From: Lachnospiraceae bacterium
Lineage (GTDB): Bacteria > Bacillota > Clostridia > Lachnospirales > Lachnospiraceae
Assembly (NCBI GenBank): GCA_017449745.1
Contig: JAFTFD010000189.1
Location: 1 to 57,287 of the forward strand
DNA: 57,287 bases
Direction: 5' to 3'
The notes beneath the pieces were generated by a model that was given only the letters and a program-made list of their open reading frames with translations, did not search any database and was not told the DNA's origin. This document shows, piece by piece, positions 1 through 7,908 of the stretch; within the stretch, counting starts at the first letter, position 1, and every line of letters begins with the position of its first letter. Both the position numbers and the translations under genes were made by a program.

Positions 1-221
1 GCGATCTGGGAAAATTCGGCACCGATCTTGTGCATCGCTTCCCTGGCCACAGACAGCTGTGTCTGCCAGATCTCGTTTGCGTCATGCTCAACCCAGCCCG
101 GCTGCGGGAAATACTGGGTGAATTCCTTCTGTGCTACGCTGCAGATCTCCCCCTTATGATTAAAGAGGATACAGCGGTTGCTGGTCGTACCGGCATCTAA
201 TGCCATCACATAAGTTTCCAT
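1..221 (-). CDS. glpK: Glycerol kinase, N-terminal part (runs off the window edge)
   Basis: Only the first 73 codons are present, read leftward off the window. The translated N-terminus contains [11 protein letters not shown], the phosphate-binding loop of FGGY-family kinases. It continues with [15 protein letters not shown], a segment that is characteristic of glycerol kinase and absent from xylulokinase-type relatives. The cytoplasmic enzyme phosphorylates glycerol to glycerol-3-phosphate. The ATG at 221 is preceded by AGAGGGG six bases upstream, and a well-spaced promoter lies at 266-294. The gene diverges from a GPH-type sugar symporter. The C-terminal domain cannot be assessed here. Confidence 0.93.
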   Translation of the reverse strand, partial: METYVMALDAGTTSNRCILFNHKGEICSVAQKEFTQYFPQPGWVEHDANEIWQTQLSVAREAMHKIGAEFSQI

Positions 222-265
222 AACATACCCCTCTTTTTATTGTTGTAGAAAACTCTTATAGAATT

Positions 266-294
266 ATTTTACGGCAGATTGTAGCGGGAAGCAA
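266..294 (-). promoter_or_regulatory. Promoter of glpK
   Basis: On the minus strand a -35 TTGCTT (294-289) is separated by exactly 17 bases from a -10 TAAAAT (271-266), about 45 bases before the glpK start. No clear operator or catabolite-repression site was recognised next to it. Confidence 0.55.
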
Positions 295-311
295 GGTAAG
301 TCACGGGAGTC

Positions 312-415
312 AAAGTGAGTCAGGGTGTCGCATCCGCTGGCTCACTTTTCTGTAAACATCTGCCACAGTTTGTTTTAATAAAATGAGTCAGGGATGCGTC
401 ACCCTGACTCACTTT
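312..415. repeat. Pair of REP-like palindromes (TGAGTCAG family), inverted relative to each other
   Basis: Two palindromic units lie in the glpK/GPH divergent region. Unit one (312-348) has arms AAGTGAGTCAG / CTGGCTCACTT around a core reading GTCGCATCC. Unit two (381-415) has arms TGAGTCAGGG / CCTGACTCA around GGATGCGTC, which is the reverse complement of the first core. The two therefore form a head-to-head pair like a BIME. Other copies are at 1993-2057, 13296-13330 (decayed) and 21912-21948. The rest of 222-500 holds the glpK promoter and the -10 of the transporter gene. Confidence 0.8.
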
Positions 416-416
416 C

Positions 417-425
417 TGCTATAAT
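417..425 (+). promoter_or_regulatory. Extended -10 element for the GPH transporter gene
   Basis: TGcTATAAT is an extended -10 motif beginning two bases after the right arm of the REP-like unit at 381-415. At the normal -35 distance the sequence (CGTCAC) lies inside the REP unit and does not resemble TTGACA. The promoter therefore either relies on the TGn extension or on an activator. Confidence 0.5.
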
Positions 426-500
426 GATATCTGCAATTTTTGCTCCTGCCTTACGGCAGTAGCAAGACAAAATCTTATTACTATTCGGGGGTATCTTATC

Positions 501-1979
501 ATGTCCAAGAAAACAAAATCACCTGAAGCGGTAGGCGCGAAAGAGGTTTTCGGAGTTACTGCACTATCCACTAACAATGGTCTTGCGGCAATCTTTATGT
601 CCGCCATGTTCATGACCTTCATGACTGATTACGCAGGCCTGGGAGCAATGGGTGCCACACTGGCAACAACGCTTCTGCTTGCAGCGCGTATTATCGACGC
701 CGTGGATGATCCGATCCAGGGCTTTATTATGGACAGAGGCAAGGCCGGGAAATACGGAAAATACAAACCTTTCTTTCTGCTGTCCCTGTTCATGACAACG
801 ATCGGCGTTATTATGCTGTATGCTTTACCGAGCGGCATTACCGGGAAGCCGGTCGTCGTCGCTGTCTGGGTCATTTTCTTCTATTTCGTATATGATATAG
901 GAGCTTCCTTCTATAACCAGAATCTGCTGTTCCGCACGATGACAAATGATCCTGAACAGAGAGCCAAGCTCCTGGTCGGGCCCCGTCTGTGGGTCATGGT
1001 GCTCGGTATGTTCGGATCCGCCATGGCTGCGATCGCTGTCTCGATCCAGGCTGTCGTGGGAAGCTATAAAACAGCCTATATGCTCCTGGCTGCAGGGGCG
1101 ATGACGATTTCTTTTATTATATCTGTCACCGGCTGGTTCCTTGTCAAAGAAAAACACGTCGTTGAGCAGGAGGAAGACGAAAAGGTAAAAATCTCCGATT
1201 TCTTTGAGCTGATCAAAACGAATAAGCCGATGATGATCAATTTCTATAAGTGTATTTTCACCGGTTTCATCTGGACCTTCCTTTTCGCTGCACCTGTTTA
1301 TTATGTTAAGTGGGCATACTGCGCGGATCTTACGACCGGTGCCGTCAATATGAACCTGTTTGCGACCTACTCCCTCATTGTCTCCATGATGATGCTGCTC
1401 CCGCTCCTTGCGGGGACTATCGTCGCAGGGCCTATGCTGAAGGCCTTTAAGGGCGATTTTGTACGTATGCACAGATTCGATTTTATTCTGCAGGGCGCCT
1501 GCGGCCTTCTGATGTTTCTCGCACAGGTCACGGGAATACTGAGACGCTCTCCTGCCATTTTCTTCGTTATTATGTTCTTAATGGCTATGGCTATCGGTAT
1601 TGACTTCATTCCCGGATCCAGCCTCAGCATGGAGATCATGGATTATACGATCTATAGCACTGGAAAAGACAGATCCGCTCTGACCGGCGTTCTTGAGAAG
1701 TTCCTTGAGAAAGCACAGTCAGCCGTCTCCTCAGCTCTTGTCGGTTCCATTCTGATCGCCATCGGGTACCAGGTAGACTCTGTTACAGGGGATTATGTCG
1801 GAGAACTCTCCAAGATGCCCACCATGCTCAACTGGATGATCGTGATCATGGGACTCATACCGGCGATCATGGCTGTCATTGGAATCCTTATCCTCCGCAA
1901 ATACCCCATCGATCAGAAATTGCGCAAAGAGATCCAGGAATACATCCAACAGCATCAGTCCAAAAAGGCAGATATGTAA
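501..1979 (+). CDS. GPH-family (MelB-like) sugar:cation symporter
   Basis: A 492-residue integral membrane protein with about 12 hydrophobic segments, the usual size for the glycoside-pentoside-hexuronide:cation symporter branch of the major facilitator superfamily. Near residues 63-80 it carries RIIDAVDDPIQGFIMDR. This matches the MelB-family signature whose aspartates coordinate the coupling cation. It should import a glycoside or sugar acid with Na+ or H+ across the cytoplasmic membrane; the substrate cannot be read from sequence. The ATG at 501 follows a GGGGGT run about ten bases upstream. It is divergent from glpK, so the pair may be a small carbon-uptake locus, but no linked glycosidase is visible. 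Confidence 0.88.
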   Translation: MSKKTKSPEAVGAKEVFGVTALSTNNGLAAIFMSAMFMTFMTDYAGLGAMGATLATTLLLAARIIDAVDDPIQGFIMDRGKAGKYGKYKPFFLLSLFMTTIGVIMLYALPSGITGKPVVVAVWVIFFYFVYDIGASFYNQNLLFRTMTNDPEQRAKLLVGPRLWVMVLGMFGSAMAAIAVSIQAVVGSYKTAYMLLAAGAMTISFIISVTGWFLVKEKHVVEQEEDEKVKISDFFELIKTNKPMMINFYKCIFTGFIWTFLFAAPVYYVKWAYCADLTTGAVNMNLFATYSLIVSMMMLLPLLAGTIVAGPMLKAFKGDFVRMHRFDFILQGACGLLMFLAQVTGILRRSPAIFFVIMFLMAMAIGIDFIPGSSLSMEIMDYTIYSTGKDRSALTGVLEKFLEKAQSAVSSALVGSILIAIGYQVDSVTGDYVGELSKMPTMLNWMIVIMGLIPAIMAVIGILILRKYPIDQKLRKEIQEYIQQHQSKKADM

Positions 1980-1992
1980 AAAGCGAAAGCTG

Positions 1993-2057
1993 AAGTGAGT
2001 CAGGGTTGAGTCAGGGTGAGTCAGGGGGACGCATCCCTGACTCAACCCGTGACTCAA
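1993..2057. repeat. Compound REP-like element (TGAGTCAG family)
   Basis: Three consecutive GAGTCAGGG units lead into a palindrome with core GGACGCATCC and a right arm CCTGACTCA, followed by a further GTGACTCA. It fills the gap between the convergent GPH transporter and FHA-protein genes. It could fold as a bidirectional terminator or RNA-stabilising hairpin. The triple left arm looks like local duplication of one arm. Confidence 0.75.
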
Positions 2058-2060
2058 TGA

Positions 2061-3728
2061 CTACCTGTAAATAAAAGTAAGTTCTCCCAGCTGCACCTCG
2101 TCTCCGGGGCAGATCCCGATGGTTTCCCTGGCAGAAAGCGCTTCCCCGTTCAGCAGGATCCCGTAAACACTGTTGAGGTCTGTCATGAGCACATTTTCTC
2201 CATCCGCTTCAAATCTTGCGTGGACAGGGCTGATCGATGGATCCCTTAACACAATACCCGCATATCGGGGATCCCTTCCTACTGTACAGGGCAAATTGTT
2301 AAGGTCGATCCTGTAGGACCGCGCGGCTCCTGTTCCATAGAGTTTATTCAAAGTCCTGTTTTTTTCCGCCTGCGCTATTGTCTTTTCCTGTCCATGATCG
2401 GGTTCTGCGGGAGCGCGATCATGATCAAACCTGTAATCATATTCTTCGCTGGTATCTTTTCTTATGTTTTGCACGGCTCCGATCTGTACAGAGTACTCCA
2501 TTCCGGAAACCGTCGAATGTTCCGAATGAGTTGATTTCTCCTCCTTCTTTTCTGCCTCCGGGTTTTTCTTGTCTCTGTGCGCTCTGTATGTAATAAACAC
2601 GCTGCTGCCCGCAAGAAACAGCGACAGGATGATCAGCGTCAGGACGCCGGACCGGATCTGCAATTTCCATGGATCCAGGTCCAGGACAGGCAGAATGATC
2701 TTCTGCAGCATGAGCTCGAAGATAACCGCAATGGACAGCGCTGCGGCTGCGCCGAGCAGGCAGTGTTTTGCCGTGTTATTCTGTGAGGTTTCCTGTAGAT
2801 CTTCCATCCCTTGCCGGACGCCTGCTTTTTTTACGTCCGATCCACCCGGCTCTGCCGCAATTCCGGCATTTCCTGACAGAAACTCCCTGTTTTGATGCGT
2901 TTGCGCTTCTGTTTCCCGACGCCCCGGGCGATCTAAAGGATCATATTCCGAAAAATCCTGTCTCCTGGCCGTCTGTCCGTATGGCTGTGCTTCACGGGAC
3001 TCTCCGCCGCTGTCCAGGAACGCGATCCCTTCCTCTTCCATATCCGAAGTCTGTTCAAATGTCCTGTATTCCCGGTCAAGAAAACTCCTCTGCAGGCGGA
3101 ACCCGGAATAGGATGCCGCCTCCGAGAGCCTGTACAGAATATAAGCGCTCTCTGCATCCGCAGGATCAGAAGAGGCCAGGAGAAATTCGAACAGTTCTTT
3201 ACCGCCGTTCCCGGAATTACCGTCCGTTATGTCTGTTCCCGGATAATAGATAAAATAATATCTGTCCGTGCCGAAATCATAGTAGACAAACTCCGGCCGA
3301 AGCAGGATCCGGTTATCCTCCAGCAGATAATTTCCGAGAGCTTCCCCTGTATCGACGATCGCATATAGCAGCCTTTTTACTAAAGACGCCTCTATGACAT
3401 AACTGCCGTAGAGATCCTCCAGGTTCTGGCGGGAAGTAATGTCATAGTATAGATACTGCTGCCCGTTAATCGACCTGCAGGCGCATGGCAGGAGACCTTC
3501 CACCGAGTTGGCGGCCAGCATTCTGTACTGATATCCTCTGCTGCTGTCCTGGGGTTCCAATCCGGATCCCGACAGCGCCTGCTTTCTGTGATATTGCTGC
3601 GGATCCGCCCCGGATCCTGACAGATCCGTATTTATCTGTCCCGGCCGTTCCGGCTCCTGTTCCCGCGGATTGGAACACCGGATCACCAGATAATTGGCGT
3701 CTGTATCTGAAAAATATCGATAATCCAT
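2061..3728 (-). CDS. DUF6382/FHA-domain membrane-associated protein of the Tad locus
   Basis: 555 residues. The N-terminal ~200 residues (including YDITSRQNLEDLY and YYDFGTDRYYFIYYPG) resemble the DUF6382 domain found beside FHA domains in clostridial Tad loci. A charged linker follows, then two adjacent hydrophobic segments near residues 325-385. A C-terminal forkhead-associated domain occupies about residues 465-555, with the conserved GRDPRY, SISPVHARF and LNSVYGILLNG motifs. FHA domains bind phosphothreonine, so this protein probably couples Ser/Thr kinase signalling to pilus assembly. It is last in the Tad gene order, 107 bases after the small TadE-like gene. No kinase gene is visible nearby. 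Domain naming is from memory; the FHA call is firm. Confidence 0.82.
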   Translation of the reverse strand: MDYRYFSDTDANYLVIRCSNPREQEPERPGQINTDLSGSGADPQQYHRKQALSGSGLEPQDSSRGYQYRMLAANSVEGLLPCACRSINGQQYLYYDITSRQNLEDLYGSYVIEASLVKRLLYAIVDTGEALGNYLLEDNRILLRPEFVYYDFGTDRYYFIYYPGTDITDGNSGNGGKELFEFLLASSDPADAESAYILYRLSEAASYSGFRLQRSFLDREYRTFEQTSDMEEEGIAFLDSGGESREAQPYGQTARRQDFSEYDPLDRPGRRETEAQTHQNREFLSGNAGIAAEPGGSDVKKAGVRQGMEDLQETSQNNTAKHCLLGAAAALSIAVIFELMLQKIILPVLDLDPWKLQIRSGVLTLIILSLFLAGSSVFITYRAHRDKKNPEAEKKEEKSTHSEHSTVSGMEYSVQIGAVQNIRKDTSEEYDYRFDHDRAPAEPDHGQEKTIAQAEKNRTLNKLYGTGAARSYRIDLNNLPCTVGRDPRYAGIVLRDPSISPVHARFEADGENVLMTDLNSVYGILLNGEALSARETIGICPGDEVQLGELTFIYR

Positions 3729-3835
3729 CAGTTTTCCATTTCCTTCTACCCAAATCTCAGTTTACATTCCTCTGCAGCAGAATCAGTTCCTCTACAGTAA
3801 TACGGAACTTCTGCCTTCCCGTCTGCCGCCTGCTA

Positions 3836-4417
3836 TTATTCCTTCTGATCTGCGAATAACTCCGCCGCCGATTTCACAATGTACTGCCTTCGCCTGTATT
3901 GGCGGATCAAAAGAGGAGGATCGCTCTTACGCGACGCACTGCGGACCCGGATCGTCCATATTCCCTCCTTCAAAGAAAAAATATTCTGCATGACCGGCGG
4001 CGCACAGACTCCGTGTGCCTCATAAATACCTTTGCTGCCCCTGGCGCCGGCGCTGCTCTTCCAGCCGCTCAGGGCAATATATTTTGTCCCGTGCTGCCTG
4101 TTTTCATCCGCCAGGATCCTCTGCGGATCCGGGGCTAAGACCGGTCCCGCATCTTTTCTGGTTCCTTCCCGCATGCATAGAATATAAGCATCCTGTTCCG
4201 CAATGCAGCGGTCATACATAAAGAACGAAGCGTAGATGATCAGCACATATAAGGCCAGTACCATAGGCATGATCAGCGCGGCCTCGACGGTAAAATATGC
4301 GTCTGCGGCATTCGCCTCGAAAACATAAACCCCGGAAGAATGATCCCAGAAAGGCCTCTCAATGTATTTTCCCGGTCCGGCATCTGAATAAATGCCCATA
4401 ACACTAGTGATCGTCAT
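3836..4417 (-). CDS. Small TadE-like pseudopilin
   Basis: 193 residues from ATG 4417, chosen because AGGAGG sits four bases upstream and the ATG overlaps the stop of the preceding peptidase gene (ATGA). A longer frame to 4573 exists but would run through that gene. Residues about 40-75 read AYFTVEAALIMPMVLALYVL, the processing site plus hydrophobic helix of TadE-type minor pseudopilins, where TVEAA marks the cleavage region. The rest is a polar, Arg-rich extracytoplasmic domain without a recognised motif. Such proteins are cleaved by the locus prepilin peptidase and are thought to sit at the base or tip of Flp pili. Confidence 0.75.
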   Translation of the reverse strand: MTITSVMGIYSDAGPGKYIERPFWDHSSGVYVFEANAADAYFTVEAALIMPMVLALYVLIIYASFFMYDRCIAEQDAYILCMREGTRKDAGPVLAPDPQRILADENRQHGTKYIALSGWKSSAGARGSKGIYEAHGVCAPPVMQNIFSLKEGIWTIRVRSASRKSDPPLLIRQYRRRQYIVKSAAELFADQKE

Positions 4418-4875
4418 AAAACCTCCTGCATCTGTGCCAGTAATAACAGCGCAGAACCCGCAGCGGCAAATGGCACAAAAGGGATCCGGGTCCTCAGCGT
4501 CACTTTTCTTAAGAGCAGCAGAACGATCGCACACAGGGAAGAGAGGACAAGCGATATGGTCAGCAGAATACATGTGTTTCTCGATCCCAGTACCAGTCCT
4601 GCCGTCAGAAACAGGATCCCGTCCGCTTCCCCTATCTTTTTTTCACTGACCCTGGAGAGCATCAGCAGCATCAGTCCCGGCATCACAGACAAAATTGCCG
4701 CATGCCAGGTCAGACTTCCTTGCATGATCTGAATGGCAGCTGCCACTAAAGCGGCAGCGCACCCGCCGAGTAAATACCATAATGGCACGCAGAGGCTCCT
4801 AAGATCCCTAATGCCTGCCGGGAGCAGATAGAGCAGCAATATAGGAAGAGATAGCTTTTCATACAAGGTCATCAT
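4414..4875 (-). CDS. Prepilin peptidase-like membrane protein (A24 family), second copy
   Basis: 153 residues and almost entirely hydrophobic (five to six membrane segments). The two aspartates of the A24 aspartyl prepilin peptidase family are recognisable: IRDLRSLCVP after the first helix and GEADGILF, where the usual GxGD appears as GEAD. It should process Flp/TadE-type leader sequences at the membrane. It overlaps the small TadE gene by four bases and lies 24 bases after the larger TadE-like gene, so the three are translationally linked. It is weakly similar by eye to the other A24 peptidase at 12681-13109, so it is not a recent duplicate. Confidence 0.78.
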   Translation of the reverse strand: MMTLYEKLSLPILLLYLLPAGIRDLRSLCVPLWYLLGGCAAALVAAAIQIMQGSLTWHAAILSVMPGLMLLMLSRVSEKKIGEADGILFLTAGLVLGSRNTCILLTISLVLSSLCAIVLLLLRKVTLRTRIPFVPFAAAGSALLLLAQMQEVL

Positions 4876-4899
4876 CCGCTATGGGTCCTTTCTGTGCCA

Positions 4900-6018
4900 T
4901 TATCCCCCTCCGCATTTGGAGCAGGCTCTCCTGTGATCCTCCACCGAAGACAGGGGAACCTCCAGGATCGTTCTTTTCAGTGACCGGCAGGTACTGCTCC
5001 CGTGATATCTGTTGCCGTCGGAGCAGATATAAACGATTCCCGCTGCCGCCGGGCGGCATGCCTCGCAGGGATAATATTTTCCTCCGGAATCATTCCTAAG
5101 CCCGCGCAGAGACGACGCGTTCACTGCCCTGACGGAGGGCTTCAGGTACGTGCAGTCTCTTGTTCTGTGATAGACTGTTCCCGTCGGCGTAATATAGACG
5201 ATCGTCTCCTCGCCCGGATCCCCATCCGGCGGCGCATCTTCCGCCCCAAGGTCATATCCGACCCAGGCATGTCCGTAGTACCGGCTTTGCAGGGAAAATC
5301 CGGAAGGCGCCATCATCGGGATAAGAGGCTTCACCCGGTAATCCGCGACCAGCTTTACCAGATCCTTTCCCTCTTCCCCGGCAAGGATCCCGGATCTTAA
5401 ATAGCTGATGGCTCCGCTCCCGCCTTCCAGACATGTGCGGTCCAGATAGCCGGTTCCGAGGATCTTGTTCACCCGGCTGCGGACATACCCCTCCGACATC
5501 AGCAGGGAAATACCGTAGGATCCAACAGCTGCCTCCGAACTTCCCAGGTCTTCCGATGCCTCATTGCTCCCGATCACTTCCTTGAGGTCATCCAGCCCAT
5601 ACCGGTAAAAATACGCATACTCCGAGATCTCCGTCCCTGTCTCGTGAAGAGCGGCCAGCATATTGCTCTGCAGCCGGATCATTTCAAAGAAAAAGAGAAT
5701 ATTGGAAAAAAAGAAGAGAAAGAGAGGCAGGACCAGGGCTGCTTCGACGGTCATACTGCCGCGGAGAACAGCTCTTTTGCCGGAAAGAAATGCCGTTAAG
5801 AGTACTTTATTGCAAGGAAGGATCTCTCTGCTGCCGCAAAGAGCAGTTCTTCCTTGCAGAAAATAACAGGAAAGACCTGCCGGAGCAGATCTTTCCGACG
5901 CGCCGGACCGCTGTTTTCGCGCGCCGGCGCTCTTTTCTATATGCTCATGCGGAGGCAGATATGCCGGCAGGAGAGGCTCTGTTTGATTTGATTCACTGTA
6001 GTTTACAGTCCGATCCAT
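4900..6018 (-). CDS. TadE-like pseudopilin with twin C-terminal His/Cys motifs
   Basis: 372 residues from ATG 6018, where GGAGGAG lies just upstream. The first ~85 residues are a basic, Cys-containing cytoplasmic leader. Then GSMTVEAALVLPLFLFFF gives the TadE processing site and transmembrane helix. The extracytoplasmic part ends in two tandem copies of a His/Cys motif. Copy one runs YHRTRDC..LK... to YPCEAC (about residues 285-320). Copy two runs YHGSSTCRSLK to CSKC (about 333-368). The same YHxxxCxxL...CxxC pattern occurs at the C-termini of some secreted Firmicute proteins and probably binds a metal. A long leader before TVEAA is unusual for TadE. Confidence 0.72.
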   Translation of the reverse strand: MDRTVNYSESNQTEPLLPAYLPPHEHIEKSAGARKQRSGASERSAPAGLSCYFLQGRTALCGSREILPCNKVLLTAFLSGKRAVLRGSMTVEAALVLPLFLFFFSNILFFFEMIRLQSNMLAALHETGTEISEYAYFYRYGLDDLKEVIGSNEASEDLGSSEAAVGSYGISLLMSEGYVRSRVNKILGTGYLDRTCLEGGSGAISYLRSGILAGEEGKDLVKLVADYRVKPLIPMMAPSGFSLQSRYYGHAWVGYDLGAEDAPPDGDPGEETIVYITPTGTVYHRTRDCTYLKPSVRAVNASSLRGLRNDSGGKYYPCEACRPAAAGIVYICSDGNRYHGSSTCRSLKRTILEVPLSSVEDHRRACSKCGGG

Positions 6019-6123
6019 ATCTCCTCCGCCTGTGCATCTGATTTATTTTCCGGTCCAGAGCTGATCAGTGCCTTTGTGATCATCCGCTTCATAGCGCTCA
6101 GCAATGGATCCGGCAGGTTCCTG

Positions 6124-7590
6124 TCAGTTGTACGTGATCTCCCTGCGCATCTCACAGCTGTATCCGTATCCGCTCTCGACCGTGACGTGCATGGCAAAAG
6201 CATCCATGCATCCGTCGATCATAAAAGCACCGTTTCCGGGCGTCCTGCGGATATCCGCCTCCATCATGTCCATCAGGCGGAGGTTTTTCATATTTCCGTT
6301 CTCGAGAAACAGGAAGATCCTTAAATAATTCTCATAGGACAGCCCCTGCGAGAGTCCCCTGGAGCCCTGCCCGGACTCCTGTCCTGACCCTTGCCCGGAA
6401 CTTTGCCGGGATTCGCCGCCCTGTACCTGTGCCGGGATCAGGATATTCTGAATGGAGGTCTTCCAGGTACTGCTGTCCTTGACCAGGGGGACCCTGCCGT
6501 TGTGGAACAGGACCTTCAGGTCATAAATACTCTCGACATACGCCCAGGCCAGCAGGATCGCGGCGGCCAGGATCTCTGTCAGCTCCGGGGAGAGCAGGAT
6601 CGTCGATAATACTGCCGCCAGTGTCCTGGCCTCCTCTTTTCTGGTCTCGTCCGCAAACAGGAATGCCGTATTCAGGGCAAGCCTGACGGCCAGCAGATGT
6701 TGTGCTGCTTTTTCCAGGTTCCCAAGGTCGGAGGACTCGCCGAACAGGATGTATTCCAGCTGGTATTTCAGTTGGCTTTTATCCAGTTCATTACCATACC
6801 GGGAGCACTTCTCGAACATATACTCGTCGAACAAGACCGTATCGGCTCTCCCATAATGATGGGAGTTTTCCGGGGATCCCATGTTTCCGCGCATCGGAAC
6901 CCTGTGTGACAGGGTTCCGCCGGGTGCAATTGCGTTCCCGGACAGACCGGACGTCCCGCCGAAGACCTGATTCAGCACCGGCAGGATCCGAAACGATTCA
7001 ACGGCAGCACCCGGATCGTCCAGCTCATTATCTGCCAGGGCCTGTGCCGTTTCATCCCGGATCCTGGACCACATCGTCAGGTCCGGCCCTGCTCCGTCAT
7101 AGCTGCTGATCAGCTGCAGCACCTCGCCGGCAGCTTCACCGACAGGCTCGGCGGACATGTACGCCAGGACCTGTTCCCGCAGGGCCTGCGCATTGTCATC
7201 GCAGATCATCCTGGTGTTTTCTATATTCAGGGAGGTGACCTTAAGTTTTGTCAGATCCCGTCTGTCCGAAAAAAAGCCGATCCCGTCCATTTCGAAATTT
7301 TTGTCGTAGTACTCCAGCAGATGCGCCTCCACATTTTCCCGTGAAGCCGCTCCGCTTCCATACGACATATCAATAAAAAACAGGTCATACTGCCGCTGCA
7401 GCTCCCTGTGGAACTCAGCCAGTACGGAATTCATGGCGACGTCCGTGACCAGTTCCGTCTGCATCCTCAGTGCATTCAGCCTCGCCCCTTCGATCAGCGT
7501 CAGGACCAGGGAGAGGATGATCGTCAGCGACAGCGCCAGAAAGACCGTCAGATAGCCGCCCCTGGAATCTGCTGCAGAGTCCCTTGCCAT
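6124..7590 (-). CDS. DUF5702-type Tad-locus secreted protein
   Basis: 488 residues from ATG 7590 (GGAG seven bases upstream). The N-terminus GGYLTVFLALSLTIILSLVLTLIEGAR is a single membrane helix resembling that of TadG-like and DUF5702 proteins of clostridial Tad loci. The long remainder is predicted to be extracytoplasmic, contains a further hydrophobic stretch near residues 325-350, and has a Ser/Gly/Gln-rich low-complexity segment near residues 395-420. The function of the family is unknown; position between Flp1 and TadE suggests a structural or anchoring role in the pilus. It begins three bases before the Flp1 stop is cleared, so coupling with the pilin gene is likely. Confidence 0.74.
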   Translation of the reverse strand: MARDSAADSRGGYLTVFLALSLTIILSLVLTLIEGARLNALRMQTELVTDVAMNSVLAEFHRELQRQYDLFFIDMSYGSGAASRENVEAHLLEYYDKNFEMDGIGFFSDRRDLTKLKVTSLNIENTRMICDDNAQALREQVLAYMSAEPVGEAAGEVLQLISSYDGAGPDLTMWSRIRDETAQALADNELDDPGAAVESFRILPVLNQVFGGTSGLSGNAIAPGGTLSHRVPMRGNMGSPENSHHYGRADTVLFDEYMFEKCSRYGNELDKSQLKYQLEYILFGESSDLGNLEKAAQHLLAVRLALNTAFLFADETRKEEARTLAAVLSTILLSPELTEILAAAILLAWAYVESIYDLKVLFHNGRVPLVKDSSTWKTSIQNILIPAQVQGGESRQSSGQGSGQESGQGSRGLSQGLSYENYLRIFLFLENGNMKNLRLMDMMEADIRRTPGNGAFMIDGCMDAFAMHVTVESGYGYSCEMRREITYN

Positions 7591-7592
7591 TT

Positions 7593-7799
7593 CTAATCTC
7601 CGAGAACCATATTGCTCTTGCTGGTGATCGCCTCAAAGATCGTATTCACCAGCTCATTCAGCTGCTTTTTGAAAATGATCACGAGCCCGATCAGCACGAC
7701 AATGATCAGAATGATCTCGACAGTGCCCATGCCTCTTTCGTCTTTTAAAAAATCTCTGGCTTTTCTGTTTCCGATGATTTTCTTCACGATCCGATTCAT
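7593..7799 (-). CDS. Flp1-like type IVb pilin
   Basis: 68 residues from ATG 7799, preferred over the in-frame ATG at 7829 because GGGAG lies seven bases upstream of 7799. The mature region starts at DERGMGTVEIILIIVVLIGL: a charged leader, Gly-Met-Gly before the E5-like glutamate, then one hydrophobic helix. That is the form of Flp1-family pilins, the major subunit of Tad pili. Cleavage after Gly by an A24 peptidase is expected. Between tadC and this gene (7800-7908) a GGCAGC...GCTGCC stem could stabilise the pilin message or attenuate it. Confidence 0.85.
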   Translation of the reverse strand: MNRIVKKIIGNRKARDFLKDERGMGTVEIILIIVVLIGLVIIFKKQLNELVNTIFEAITSKSNMVLGD

Positions 7800-7908
7800 C
7801 TTCAGTCTCCCTTTCTTTCTTATTCTCATGATTTTGTTTTATGCAATGCACATTTCCCGGGCAGCTGTTAATTTTGTAATACCTGCTGCCGTTTCCTGAC
7901 GCATATGT

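Noticed and set aside
825-1472. 215-codon minus-strand open frame opposite the GPH transporter
   Set aside because: Shadow of a clear membrane-protein gene; the translation is rich in His and Asp from reverse-complemented hydrophobic codons.
6003-6203. 66-codon minus-strand frame between the DUF5702 and TadE-like genes
   Set aside because: No ribosome binding site, no family resemblance, and it overlaps both neighbours out of frame.
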